Source: Chimonanthus salicifolius
Taxonomy: Eukaryota > Streptophyta > Magnoliopsida > Laurales > Calycanthaceae
DNA length: 64,000 nucleotides
Assembly (NCBI GenBank): GCA_013350335.1
Contig: CM023540.1
Location: 58,814,962-58,878,961, forward strand
Reading direction: 5' to 3'
This document shows positions 42,715 to 55,355 of the stretch, one piece after another (the first letter of the stretch is position 1; the number at the start of each line of letters is the position of its first letter). The notes under the pieces are model-generated. The model was not told the DNA's origin and made no database searches. It saw nothing but the letters and a program-made list of their open reading frames with translations. The position numbers and the translations under genes are program-made.

Positions 42715-44335
42715 TGAAAGTTCCCTTCGATGCTAGAACACAATTGACCCTAGAGGGAGGGAGGGAGGGAGGGGGGGGGGGGGGGGGGGGGGGGTATGTG
42801 TTAAAAAATGGGATAATGAATGGGATAATGCAATCGACACAAGAATTAAGCTTTAACACCACAAGCATAAGGACACAAGATTTATAGTGGTTCGATTAAC
42901 CGACCTACATCCACTGTTAGGAATAGCTCAACCTTAAGCTATCCCCAAGTTTACTAAGTGGGGACTTACACCCTCACAATTAGAGTAGGAATTACACCTC
43001 ACTCAATCGGTTGGGAATTCCACCCACCATTGTACTAGAGACGACGCTCTTAATTTTTTATAGTGGTTCCGGAGCCAAGCCTCCTTAATCCACTTTAGGG
43101 ACAAAGGTTTGAACAACAAAATTAAAACCAAGAAGCACTTGCCTTGTAGCTATTTCTTGAATAAGTGTGCTTCTCAAAATCCACCCAATGTGTGCCGATG
43201 CTCTGCCTTATAGCCGTCGTAAAGCAATCACAATCTCAGGGTGACTTAGGAAAGTGGTTATACCCAATCTTCCCTAGTTTGTTTCTTTTCTTTCCTCCTC
43301 TCTTTCTCTCCTTTTCTAATTCAATCAATAGATTTGTGGTATTTGATTCTTAGGTGTAGGCACAGGAGAGTTGATTGTTCCGTAGAGTGTATGACTCTTC
43401 TTAGTTCAGGGAAGATAATTAAATGATCACACGACACTCATATATATAGAGGAGTTAACATAGTTTTTCAAACTGTCTACTATAGATAAGTCGATGGCAC
43501 CGATGGGTCAGTATTCATATTTATTACCGTTCAACCACCAGACCATTGTTCATTAAATGCACTCCAACGACATAATTAAATCTTGGTCAACAGGTTGGTA
43601 TCTTCGATGGGTCGACAATCATGGCACGGATAGGTCGGTCCATACGAGAGGGTTGATCTGGGGGCAACATCATGCTGACAGAGTTTCAAGTCTAGAAACT
43701 AGTCTTACCCAGACCGACCTGTGACCTTTTACCGTTGGGTCGGTCCTGGTACTCTCTATCGGTCTTGAAATATCGAGATGTCTATTTCTTCGAGAGTCCA
43801 CTTGAGTTCTAAGTTCCAAAACTCATATGTTATCATCGACGAGTCATTGACCACGAGGGGTCATTAAGTTCATCACCGAGGGGTCGGTGCATACGGGATT
43901 CTCGATCAGAGGCATACCCAGAATGACAGCTCTATATTCCAGAACCTTTGTCAATCTGCCAGACCAATCTTTGACCATGAAGGGCCGATCCTGTCTCCAT
44001 CGAGGAGTCGGTGAGAACGACTGGTCGAGCTGACAGTGAACTTAATTCATATTTCAAAGTTTCCTTCCAATTCACTGTCTAGTTTCCTCTCTAGGCTTTT
44101 TATGGTTTTACCATTTGTTTAACTGAGCTTAGGAATGGTCCTTCTAAGGTGTGGATACCACCTAAAGTCATCTAAGGCCAAATACTTGTTGTGATTGCCA
44201 TACACGATGAGCTTCAATCCGGTGGAGCATAATCTTTACTCTTGATCACATTGAGTCTTCAAGATTCTAGCAAGTGGTTCTTCCCAAGTCATGGAATTGA
44301 CAAACATATGGACTCGGCAAGTCGGGGCACTAACA
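42715..44335 (-). repeat. 3' LTR of copia element 2
   Basis: 1621 bp. In element sense it starts TGTTAGTGCCCCGACTTGCC and ends GAAGGGAACTTTCA. A 24-base G run with flanking GGGA repeats (42755-42794) stands where the 5' LTR has about 100 bp of ordinary sequence. Confidence 0.88.
42755..42794. repeat. (GGGA)n and poly-G tract
   Basis: GAGGGAGGGAGGGAGGGA-type repeats merge into 24 G. Such a tract could form a G-quadruplex and is prone to length error. Confidence 0.85.
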
Positions 44336-44350
44336 ATCTCCCCCTTTGTC
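44336..44350 (-). other. Polypurine tract of copia element 2
   Basis: On the minus strand GACAAAGGGGGAGAT immediately precedes TGTTAGTG, the LTR start. Confidence 0.88.
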
Positions 44351-44980
44351 AATTTCATGACAAAACCTAGAAGCTAACTCAGTTACAAGCCCACCCTTAT
44401 TACATCACATTTAATTAAAAATATTACATCAATTATATGTACATATTCAAATGGAAAAACAAGACTATGATCTTCGCATATTCTTGTTTAGCTTGCTTCA
44501 CTTCATGTTTTCCTGTTTAAGCAAGCAATACTTCATTAGAGGGGTTAGTCCAAAACATAAATATGCATCGATGGACTAAATTAGATTTGTATTCATGCTC
44601 CCCCAAGCGCCATGATTTCCTAGCCACCAATTTTCTTTGAGTTTGAAGTCCCAAACTCCAAGCACATGCTTCTCCCTATTTCTCCTCTATTGTCTAATGG
44701 ATCTAGGCCTTTAGGCTCCACCCAATCTTACCAATTATTCCCCCATAATTGGCCTTGATGTCTTTTAGTTTCGACTAATTTTTCCCCCATTTTGTCATAA
44801 CTTTGACAAAGGCTAGTAGGCGAACATTTACAATACTCCCCCATAAGATGTGTTTCCCTTATGGTGATGAATCTAGGGGTCTGGTCATGATATCTACCAG
44901 ATGGTTTTTCGTGCAGATGTGTACAAACTCGATAGTTTTCTCCTCCACCAATTCTCTTATGAAATGATGCCTTATATCCA
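44351..44980 (-). other. Copia element 2, 3' noncoding region
   Basis: About 630 bp without a coding frame. In element sense it has repeated AAATGGGGGAAAA and GGGGGAGC-type purine runs near 44600-44790, possible extra plus-strand priming sites. The same text, diverged, is at 18300-18660. Confidence 0.6.
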
Positions 44981-45265
44981 TTACTTGGCCTTGGAATGTT
45001 GTACTGGATTCCTAGAAATATTTATTACGCTAGTATTGTCGCAGTACAATGTCATGGATTCTTGCTTAAGTCCATAATCGACCAACATTTGTTTCATCCA
45101 AATCAGTTGGGTACAACAGCTTGCAGCTGCAATGTACTCTGCTTCGGCTGTGGAGAGAGAGACTAGGGATTGTTGCTTCCATGCCATGCTATGCCATGCC
45201 ACTAAACAATTTCCAACGTAGAAGCAGCCTCCATTGGTAGATTTTCTGTCATCAATATTTCCAAC
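44981..45265 (-). pseudogene. RNase H of copia element 2
   Basis: Copia-type RNase H: WKQQSLVSLSTAEAEYIAAA, CCTQLIWMKQMLVDYGL and YCDNTSVINISRNPVQHSKA, with Glu in TAEAEY and Asp in YCDN. The N-terminal TDAEW...GCFYVGN lies at 45200-45280; a shift between it and the rest, inside a duplicated MAWHSMAW stretch, breaks the frame. The frame ends at KAK with a stop near the usual HIDIR motif. Confidence 0.87.
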
Positions 45266-46300
45266 TCATTCTGCATCTGTGTATTTAGTTATCAAGAAGG
45301 ATGTATCATATGGAAACGAAATTCCAAGCAAGGTAGTACCAGCCACATATTTTATAATCCTTTTAACAGCTTTGAGGTGTGACTCTTTAGGTTTGGATTG
45401 AAACCTGGCACAAACACCTACACTAAATGAGATGTCTAGTCGACTTGCTGTGAGGTACAAAAGACTTCCTATCATGCTTCTATACAAGCTGGGGTCCATG
45501 TATGTTCCATTCTCATCTTTGAATAATTTGATGGTTATGCTCATAGGGGTGGTCTCATGTTTACATCCTTCTAAACCAAATTTTTTTACTAGTTCTTTTG
45601 CATATTTGGATTGGGAGATAAAAAGTCCATCATGACTTTGTTTGATTTGAAGACCAAGGAAATAGTTTAGTTCTCCCACCATACTCATTTCAAATTTAGA
45701 TTTCATGAGTTTGGAGAAATTCAATGCAGTCTTTTCACATGTAGACCCAAACACTATGTCATCTACATAGATTTGGACAATAAGGATAAACTCCTTAGTC
45801 TTTTGAACAAACAGAGTCTTGTCTACAATCCCCCTTTGAAAATTATGACCAAGTAAGAATTGGGTTAATCTGTCATCCCAGGCTCTTGGCACTTGTTTGA
45901 GGCCATATAGAGCTTTCTTGAGTTTGAACACATGGTTTGGAAATGTTGGATCAATGAATCCTTTGGGTTGTTCTACGAATACTTGCTCATTTAAAAAGTC
46001 ATTTAAGAAGGCACTTTTCACATCCATTTGGTAGTGTTTGAACTTGAGGTAGCATGCAATGGAGAGCAGAATTCTAATGGATTCAAATCTTGCTATGGAG
46101 GCAAAGGTTTCATTAAAATCTAAACCTTCAATTTGATTGTATCCCTGAGCTACCAGTCTTGCTTTATTGCTCACAATGGTTCCATGTTCACCCAGCTTGT
46201 TTTTGAAAATCCATTTTGTTCCAATTATGTGTGTTTCCTTGGGTCTAGGAACCAAATCCCATTCATCATTTCTATTAAATTGTCCTAGTTCCGCTTGCAT
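45266..46300 (-). pseudogene. Reverse transcriptase of copia element 2
   Basis: The longest intact coding module in the window after the Tekay protease-RT frame: 344 aa. Motifs in order: NDEWDLVPRP, IIGTKWIFKNKLGEHG, ARLVAQGYNQIEGLDFNETF, YQMDVKSAFLNDFLNEQVFV, KLKKALYGLKQVPRAWDDRL, the catalytic YVDDIVFGS, then MSMVGELNYFLGLQIKQ, YAKELVKKFGLEG, YRSMIGSLLYLTASRLDISF and LKAVKRIIKYVAGT. This matches copia RT of the SIRE type. It copies element RNA into DNA. The start is arbitrary because in the element it is inside a polyprotein; upstream frames are broken. Confidence 0.95.
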
Positions 46301-47406
46301 AGCATTAACCCAATCTTCATCAGCTATGACTTCTTCTATCCTTTTGGGTTCTAGTTGTGCGGTAAAACACGCATAATTAACCAGGTTCTCAAGTTGTCTT
46401 CTTGTCTTACTCTTTCAGTGGGTTGTCCTATGATTTGTTTGAAAGGCTGTTCCTTTCTATTTTTTAACGGTTTTGGTTCAAGTTGGGGATCTTGTGGCTC
46501 ATTTTTGTTCTCTAGATTTTCTTCTTCTTGAGCTAACCTGATGATTTCCTCTTCTTTTAACTCTTTATCTGGTGTACTTACTTGGTCATCTACTACAACA
46601 TTCTCTGATTCTTGGATGGCACCAGTTATAAGATTCTTTACCCTCTAAGCATGACTATTTGTGAAATATCCTAGGAGGATGCCATCATCGCTTGTGGATT
46701 CAAACTTTCCTAAATGCTATATATCCCATAGTATGTGACACTTCCTTCCAAAGACTTTAAAGTACTTAGAGTTGGGTTTCCTACCAGTCCAAAGTTCATG
46801 GGCAGTTTTGTTTAGCCTGTCTCTCAAATATACTCGACTGATGATATAGCATACAATGTTAACTGCTTCAGCCTACATATTTTTTCAAACATCCTTACTC
46901 TCTAGTAGGGTGTTGGCCATTTCTTGAAGGACCATATTTTTCCTCTCAATAACTCCATTTTGCTGAGGAGTTTTGGGGGCAGAGTATTCTTGATAGATGC
47001 CTCATTTTTCACAGAATCTATTGAATGACTAATTTTCAAATTCCCTCCCATGGCCAGTCCTTATTCTGTGAATATTTGACTCTTTTGCATTCATAATCCA
47101 TTTTGCAATGATTTTGAATTCATGAAATGCATCAGATTTTTCCCTCAAGAAGACCACCAAGTATATCTAGTATAATCATCAACTATTACCAGGGAATATC
47201 TCTTTCCACTAGCACTTCCGTGTTGAGTGGGTCCAACTAAGTCCATGTGAAGCAGTTCTAAGGGTCTAGAAGTTGCGATCAAATTTGTATGTTTATGAGC
47301 TGTCCTGATTTGTTTTTCCGTTTGGCAGTAACCACAGATGGTGTTTTTCAGATCGACTAACTTTAGGTAATCCCTTTATATGTTCACTTAGTTTGGACAA
47401 GTCCTT
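46301..47406 (-). pseudogene. Integrase core of copia element 2, decayed
   Basis: Fragments read in order toward lower coordinates. HMDLVGPTQHGSASGKRYSL with the first catalytic Asp is near 47250-47190. IRTGHGREFEN near 47065 has Gly where the second Asp is usual. TPQQNGVIERKN near 46960 has the Glu. AEAVNIVCYIISRVYLRDRLNK near 46860 and FESTSDDGILLGYFTNSHA near 46690 follow. A charged Glu/Pro/Lys-rich linker leads into RT. Many stops interrupt. Its N-terminal zinc part is cut off by element J and resumes at 54628. Confidence 0.85.
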
Positions 47407-48749
47407 GAAGTTGTAGCACCCGGATTTTTCAATGCATAAATATATTGGATTTTGTTTATTTAAATTGTTAAATTGATTGAATTTAAGATTTATGGATGAA
47501 ATGGACCTTAGATGGGTAAAGGAGTTGGGTCAATAACACAATTAAGATCCAATGGATCATGGATAGAATTTGATTTGAAAGTAATTGGATAAGTTTGATT
47601 AAATGGGTCAATTACCAAATTGGGACCCAATGGGTCATAAATGAGCTAATTGTAAGTAAATGGGTAAGGATAATTTAATTGGGTCAGCCACCCAAATTAA
47701 GACCCAATGTATAAATCCACCTCATCAAGTGAGGTGGCATGTATGTGAGGTGGCATTACCATGCGGCACACATAGAAGCTAACTAGGCAAGGGACCACAT
47801 CATCAAGGGCAAGGTGGGACCTAAATACAATTAGGTGCATGGTCGGCTAAGCCATGATTGACTTGGTCAACCATGGGTGAGCCCAAGTGTTGAGTTGAAT
47901 TATTTTGAGTTGGAAATTAAATTACTTGAGTCGAGAGGCAAGTAAGTTCAAGGGAATGAGTTCAAATGAATTAAGACATGAGTTGGAGATGAGTTAAAAT
48001 GGAAGATGAAGAGACTTCCATCTCAAGTGAGTTGGATGGGGAGGTGAAGAGTTTCCATCTCAATGGATGGAACTCAATGCCCACGTTGGGAGATGGAAAG
48101 GCTCCTTGAGCTTAAGCCAAGTGTCCTCTTGGTTAGACCAAGGGACACCTTGGTTGGACAAATAATTAAGAGAGGAAGGGAAAAAGTTTGGACTGTTATA
48201 CAAGAGACCAACCTAAGGGGCACTTCAAACCCCTTGGCCGAATACATCTTAGCACACAAGTGTTTTTCTCTCCTCTTCTATCTCTCTCCCACCCACACCA
48301 TCGATACTTAGAGAAGTTTGCTAAAGAACTAGGGAAGGAGAAGGACTGAGGAGTAAAGGCAGAGCAAAAGAAAGGAGGATACGGGTAAAGGTATGTCCCA
48401 TGTTTATTTGGATAGGAATGAGATTAAGGAAGTCATGGATTTGGTCATGAGTGACTGAATCCATGGGCTCCAAGAGTGGTTGAAATAAACGGTCAAATTA
48501 TTATATGATCATGGAAGTATGGAATCCATCCAAGGATTGGTCAATGGTTTGAAATAAGAAGGGAAAGTGATATTCGAATCTAGATTATAAACCAAGGATG
48601 GAAAGAATCATGAAAAGACTCTAGCTTTGGCTAGAGGGTAGAATAAACTCAATAAGAGTAACATGTATGATATTGTTTATGTTTAAATATTGTTAGGAGT
48701 AAATTCCATGAAGAAAGGATGTACAAAATAATCAAACAAAAGAGACTGA

Positions 48750-49300
48750 CAAATAGTCAGTTGACTGAACTGGTATTAAATGAATCAGAAATGAGTTTCT
48801 GGGAGTTTCAGCTGACTAAATATGGGATTCAGTAGACTGAACTAATAGTGGCTGAAACAGAAAACTGTTTCTGGGAGTTTCAGCAGACAGAACATAGACG
48901 TATCGAAGAAGTAAAAGTATCTGACGGGTTTCAGCTTACTGAATCTATGATTTGGTCGACTGAAGGATTACTTGTCAAACACGAAAAACCGCTGGTTGAG
49001 GATTCAGCCAACTGAATCATGGATTTAGTTGACTGAATCTGTACTGGTCAAACACACAGTTAATCTGATCCAAATTCAGCCGTCTGAATCTGTGTTTCAG
49101 TCGACTGAAAGAGGATTGACTGAGAATACAAAGGGTTTGACTCAGAGTCAGTTGACTAAAAGGTAGTGAGTCAAGGAAATAACAGTACTGAGTTGGGTTT
49201 CAACCGACTGAAAGTCCGCGGTAAGGCAGAACATTGTAGCAAAGCATGATTCAGCCGATTGAAATGAAAAGTTGATTTTCAATTGATGTTTCTAGAAACT
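48750..49300. repeat. Decayed GTCGAC-type hairpin array in element J
   Basis: Units such as TTCAGCTGACTAAATATGGG...ATTCAGTAGACTGAA, TTCAGCCGTCTGAATC...TTTCAGTCGACTGAA and others with the filler GAGTTTCTGGGAGTTTCAG shared with B. Arms carry several substitutions, so pairing is weaker than in B. Confidence 0.78.
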
Positions 49301-50550
49301 TTAGTCTAACTGGAAGGATGTAAGGGATGATTTAAATTAAATGGATAATTAAATTGATTATTGTATATGATTGAATTCATTTAAGGTAAATAAATTTCGC
49401 AATCGGGTGTGTGATTGGTTTTGATGTAATCGTTGCACGTCGTATCACAAAACAACAAGGATACTATACTGGGATTCGGTAGGATTCCTACCTTATTGAA
49501 ATGCATAAGGATCTATATATGTATATGTTTCTGGTTCTAATTTACAAACATGATGAGTTATTTTGGTTAAATGAATGACATGTTTTTATGAACTGTTTTC
49601 AATGTTCTTATGTATTTTGATACGAAATGAAATTTGTGCATCCATAATCTCATGCATGGCATGGGAGGGGATATACGGTGAAACAAGCCAAGTTATGAGT
49701 TGTCTGGACATGACTTGGGGCTTGAGACTAGCTTATGTAAAGCTATGTGAATTGTTGATTGGTTGGCCTTGTTCGGGATTGCTATATAGGGGTACGGTGT
49801 AATTTGGGCCAAAGAGCTCCGGGGTTACCAGTCCAAAAACCCTGCGCAGAGGGAGGAGTCTACGCTCCATCGGTAATTCCGATTAACACACGTGGGGAGG
49901 TATAATAGTGACCTGGTGGTGCTGTCACAAAACACTGCGGACTTAAATAGCCAAGGGAACACCTTGATATGGTTTCATTATATCAAGGAAAATGTTGTAT
50001 GATTTGTATGATGTTTGATATGGAGAGTGGGTGAGGGACCATTGGCATATGACACCCATGACATGACACATACATTTGCATAATTTGGATATGTTTATCT
50101 TGCGCTGATTTTTGATACTATGATATGTTTACAGTGTTACTGTGATTTCTTATCCTGATTTTGTATTGGTCCTATGTGTATAACCCTATTTGGAATTCCT
50201 ACTAGGCGCGTTGACTAATGCCATACTTCTACCCTTTAGATGATGGAACAGGAAACGGAAAGGACTTGGGACGTGAAGAGAGCCAAGCTTAGGAGCTTGG
50301 GCAGATTATGTTTACTTTATGAATTGATTTTGGAACCATGTATTTGAGATAATTAGTATTTTGGGATTATAATAACTTAGTTTATTTTGCTATGGTTTGT
50401 TGATGATTTTGGATATTTAAACTTGGGTTACTCTAGTAGTGATTTGCTTCCTAGCATGGATAGTATTCCATTCATATAAAATTCTGCAGTTATTTGTAAA
50501 ACGTGTGAACTGTTTTTGTGGACTTGGTCCACGCACACGTATTGTTGGCC

Positions 50551-50585
50551 AGTTAAGGGTCGGGTTTGGAAACCCGAACTTAGCT
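50551..50585 (+). other. U5 hairpin of element J
   Basis: Arms AGTTAAG/CTTAGCT and TCGGGTTT/AAACCCGA around a GG loop. The inner stem differs from that in B at four or more positions yet pairs perfectly. Confidence 0.8.
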
Positions 50586-51266
50586 CGCGTCGTGACTGTC
50601 ACACCCGCCCCTCTTCACCACAAATCAGTGGTTAAATTTTTTTTTTTAAGTGACAAAGGGCATGGACGTCACGACGCGAGTTAAGTCCGAGCTTCTAAAG
50701 CCCGGCCCTTAACTGGCCAACCGTACGCGTGCGTGGAGCCAAGTCCACGAGTACGGTTCACGCGTAGATGTAAGCTCAAAGAATATTACTTCTCAGTGCG
50801 GAATTAACAACAAAGACTATCCTACAGATTTGAGATAGCAAGGAAGATAACATTCATTTAAATTTCTATAATACCTCAAAACCATAATGTCCATAATAAA
50901 ATCCCAAAACATAGCCAGCAATCTAATTTATTACATTTCCAACAAGCTAACTATACAAATACATCTTTTACAAAATAAAGTAAAACAAAACAATTAATCC
51001 GCCTCCCCAAGCTCCTAAGCTTGGCTTCCGTCTCGCCCTTCCGGTCCGCCATCTCCTGCATTGTCAGCTAGGGTAGAAGTAGGGCGTTAGAACAACGCGC
51101 CCAGTAGGATTCCGAGTAGGGCTAGCACATGGGTTAGTAATAACCACATACAGATAATAACACAGTGAAAACTATAAACCACCATATACTGAAATATAAG
51201 TAAATGATATGCCATGGGTGTCAATGTTATGAATCCCACCCATCATTCCATACCATCATGCTGTCA

Positions 51267-51420
51267 TATCCCCCTTGACGGCAAAACCTCGTCAAGATAC
51301 AAACAATCACAAATCATCACCCTGGACAGCAAAACCTCGTCCAGATATAAAACAATCACAAATCATTCCCCTGGACGGCAAAACCTCGTCCAGATATAAA
51401 ACAATCACAAATCCTCCCCC
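51267..51420. repeat. Tandem repeat of about 46-50 bp in element K
   Basis: CAAAACCTCGTC(A/C)AGATA recurs three times, with CAATCACAAATCAT between. It is the minus-strand version of the 48-bp repeat in F. Confidence 0.88.
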
Positions 51421-52560
51421 TTGATGGAAGAACCATCATCAATGTATCATAATTACATACAACATCCCTGATACATCAAACACATCAGAATATCTCCATG
51501 TCTGTTTATCGATCGCCCTGACGGAGCACGGACTCCGGTTTCATTTCATCCTTTCCCTGTCATATCCCTCCCATGCCATGCATGAGATGTAGATGCCATG
51601 TGCCATGTAAATATATGTAGTTCAATAGTAACACAAAAACCCATCTTAAAACAATTACTTGATTATCAAATAAATCAAAGGGAAAAAACATCCCATAATA
51701 TTTAATCCAAAATCCATCTTAAGACATTCACATGATTTCCAAATAATTTAAAGGAAAACATCACAAGATACATAATCCAAAACTCATTAAAGGCAACCAC
51801 ATGCTTTCCAAAATAAATTAAAGAAACATCACCCAATCCATGGCTTACAAAAATGTAGGAATCCTACCTAATACCGACTTGCGTCTTCGTTTCGTTTTCG
51901 TCCGATAGTCCGGCTACCGTCACGCGTACTGCCAGCGATATCCAATACCTTATTAAATTTCCAAATCAGTTCAAGTTTTAACCATTTCTAAGCCCATATG
52001 AAAAATCGGTCACTATTTAGGTTTTGTGGGTCCCATGTCATCTATTAAACCTTTTAATCCCATAAGTCTTAAAATTCGGCCACCCTAGGCTTTATTAATC
52101 ACTTATAAGGTTATTACATTAGATCCCCTAAGTCCATGATCAATTTCCATGGAATTCTTGAATTTGGCCACTAATTACGGTTTTGCCACTACCTCATTTT
52201 CCATGATTAAACACTCGTTTATCCATGCATGACTTAATCCATAATTGATCATAGACTTAGATCCCTAACTTAGGTCCATTAATGACCCATTGAACCATGT
52301 CATAACATCATTAAAATTAGTCTTTTTATTAATTTCACCATTATTCATTTAAACCCATCCATAACCCCATACTTAACCCTTTAAATGGTTCACCAATGGC
52401 CATGGGTTCAAAATACCTAATTCATCAACTCTTCCCATGGGATTTACCTCATGTATTTAACTTCAATGAGTCCATTACTCATTCATTTCCTTTGGAGACC
52501 ACACACACACACCATTCATCATCCAATTTAACCCACCAAAATGGATCACAATTGGGCCAT

Positions 52561-53213
52561 GGGTTCGGCCATCCACCATGGCCGAACCCGTGGTGTCCTT
52601 TCCCCATTTTTCTTGGATCTATTTACACCATTTAGATCCAAAATAAATTCTTCCTTGAGGTGGCTTAAATCACACTCTTAAACCACCACTCTTAGCCCCA
52701 TTTGGATCACTACATTTGTTCATTTGAAACCCTAACTCATTAACACATTAATCCATCTTTTCCATCCTTTAAACCCATCATTTGATCACCATTACATCAC
52801 CATAGGGTTCGGCCATTTACCATGGCCGAACCCATGGTTCATGATCCACCATTCATTGCTCCAAAATACCTACATTCACCAAAATATTAATTTCATCAAT
52901 CTTCCCATTCTTCCATGGTTTCATACCCTAAAACCCTAATTAACTTCACACACAACAACCTAGGGTTCGGCCATACACCATGGCCGAACCCATGGTTCAT
53001 ATATCACTCTCTTTTATACCTTCCAATGCCATAAAATCCATTTGCATTTTCATCATAAAACCATTTTAAAACTTGCCCACATGCATTCATTTACAACCCT
53101 AAATTTCATTAGCTAGAAACCCTCATTGTCTTCCATTCTTTAAAACCCTAATTATTTACATCAACTAGCTAATCACCCACCATGGGGTTCGGCCATGCTA
53201 CATGGCCGAACCC
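52561..53213. repeat. GGGTTCGGCCAT hairpin array in element K
   Basis: Four near-perfect hairpins at 52561, 52805, 52963 and 53184, spaced about 160-245 bp. Confidence 0.92.
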
Positions 53214-54627
53214 TATAGCCCATGATTTCCTTCCAATAATCTAATTCCATTCTTAATTTCATAAATTACCCAATGCACATAATCCATTTATTTATTTTCT
53301 TACCCTAACCCTAATTTACCCATTTAGGGTTTCCTCCATCTTCCACCCTCTCATTTGATGGGTTTAACATCCATGGCATAAATTTATGTAACCACCATTA
53401 AATTCTACAAAAATAATTTCCAAATCTTAAACCCTAAAAATCCAAAATTTCTTGTTTAAGAAATACTCACAATCCGTCGTCTCCTCCGATCTCCGTCGCT
53501 CCCGTCGGTCTCCGTAGCCTCTTCTCTCCTTCCTCTTGATCTTTGATAGGTCAAGATTCTTTATCAATGGTGCAAATCCCCAACCCTAGGATCGGCCATG
53601 TTAGGGTTTGTGTGAGAGAGGGAGAGAGAAAAAACCATGAGAGGGAAGATGTTAACCCTCACCTTAGAGTGATTTCCCTCCAATTTCTACTTCTTTCTTC
53701 TCTCCTTCTCTTCTCTTTTCCTTAGCTCTCTTTCTCTCCTTCACTTGGATGTAGGGGACGACCATGGAGAATGAAAAATGGAGAGTGCACAAATGAAGAG
53801 AGAATAAGAAATGAGAAAAGAATCAAGGCTTATCCCCATTTTTCTTTACATTAATGATCTCACCCACCCTAAGATATTTTTTAGATATTTAATTTGCTTT
53901 ATGGTGGTGGTTATCTAAACCACCACCAAGCCCCAACGTATTTTATTTTGGGTTTGGGATGGGGTGATTTGGTTTTCACCCTTTGACCCCACTTTGACCA
54001 CCTCATTTGTATAATTTTAATCATTTTATATTTAGATATTTTAGTTACTTTAATTCCCATTTACTTAAGCCATCATCTTTATAAATCCACCCATGGTTGA
54101 CCAAGTCAACCATGGTGGCCGGCCCCACCAATTATTGGCCCACACGCCACCTCACTTGATGAGGTGGAGGTGGGTCCCACTTGGCCACATCACCTTGGTT
54201 TAATTTTTTTAACTTAACTTAGGTGATTTAATTTCATTGAATTCACTCTAAATGGATCACCATTGGGCCCATGGCCCAATTACACTTCCATCTAGCCCAT
54301 TTACCTTAGAGCTTAACTACTTTGACCCATCGGGTCCCAAATGGGTATGTGACCCAATTTGACCATTCTTGACCCATTTAAATAACTTTAAATCCACACA
54401 TTAGTCTATTGGGCCATACTTGGGCCTTTGTCCAAATTTTGGCCCATTTACCATTTATTCCACCAATTTTCCAATTTTCATCATTAAAATAAATAATATT
54501 CACATTTATATTAATTTAAAAATTTCGGGCCATTACAGTGACGTTCCCGCTCTCTCTCACGCTTTCATTTAAAAAAAAATATACTCTGATTTTCTTAGAA
54601 TGAAAAAGGGCGGGGCGTTACAGAAGT

Positions 54628-55350
54628 TCACATGACTAAGCCTTTGATGCCAAAGTTCAGCTTCACTGATTTTGGGCACAAGGCACTCATGTGTGACAGG
54701 AGTTGATGAACAGTTCAAAACGTAGCAATCATCAGAAGTAAGGATACCACTCAAGATAAATTCACTTTCTTTTGAATAAACATGGTAGTCTTTCTTACTG
54801 AAGGTGACTTTACTATCATTAGCATACAATTGAGATATACTAAGTAAATTGTACTTAATTCAATCAACAAGATATACACCTTTGATAACCCCAGAGGATG
54901 GCAGATTCAATGACCCTTACCAATTATATTTGCCATGTTTCCATCACCAAAAATGGCAGATCCTCCTTTAAAATTAACCAGATCAGATATGTGAGAATTG
55001 TTTCCAGTCGTATGTCATGAGCATCCACTTCCAAGTATCACTTGGATTGCCTTTCAACACTTAGGGCTGCATGAATCCTAAAGCTCTTATTAATTGGAGA
55101 GAAAATAGACGAAGGGCCAATGGTAGAGTTCATCTCCTTTTGATGTATAATCTGTATAGATCTGGAATAAGGTTTCTCATCAAAGAATCTGATCCTTGGA
55201 TTCCCCAATCTATCCAGGATGGTTTGTAGATTTTGATTTTTCTTTAGATAACAATTAGATTCAGGATGACCCCTTTTTCCACAATAAGTGCACTATATGT
55301 TAGAGAGTTTGGATGTCTAGTTTTTAACAAATATGGGAGTTTGCCCTGGG
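54628..55350 (-). pseudogene. Copia element 2: knuckle, protease and pre-integrase region
   Basis: From high to low coordinate: zinc knuckle CTYCGKRGHPESNC (about 55296-55255), then SGCS, a stop and HTTGNNSHISDL near 55030-54990, the decayed copia protease start whose catalytic Asp position reads Gly, then ECLVPKISEAELWHQRLSHVN at 54700-54630, the conserved GAG-pre-integrase motif (LWH.RL.H). The open stretch 54569-54829 (first residues MYANDSKVTF) also crosses into J at its end. Element J interrupts it right after the pre-integrase motif. Confidence 0.8.
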
Positions 55351-55355
55351 GTAAC

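Larger units (their letters stand above)
50597..54537 (-). mobile_element. Solo-LTR-like element K, complete
   Basis: In minus sense it starts TGTAATGGCCCGAAA and ends GAGGGGCGGGTGTGACA; duplication GTGAC at 50592-50596 and 54538-54542. At 3.94 kb it is the longest copy. It has the U3 palindrome (54092-54115), pyrimidine-rich region (53620-53760), donor GTGAGT (53465-53470), four hairpins (52561-53213), conserved block (51838-51955), 48-bp-type tandem repeat (51267-51420), acceptor-like CAG near 51055, CCAAGCTCC hairpin near 51008, U5 hairpin (50679-50714). Inserted in the U5 of J beside its own CGTCGTGAC box. Confidence 0.9.
47412..54622 (+). mobile_element. Solo-LTR-like element J, complete, split by K
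   Basis: Begins TGTAGCACCCGG and ends AGGGCGGGGCGTTACA; duplication GAAGT at 47407-47411 and 54623-54627. Without K (50597-54537) it is about 3.27 kb, close to B. Modules: U3 palindrome (CCATGATTGAC...GTCAACCATGG, 47853-47876), pyrimidine-rich start (48260-48300), donor-like AAAGGTATGT (near 48388), decayed GTCGAC-type hairpins (48750-49300), conserved block (49397-49510), acceptor-like GGAACAG near 50250, CCAAGCTT hairpin near 50285, U5 hairpin (50551-50585). Hosted by copia element 2 integrase. Confidence 0.88.
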
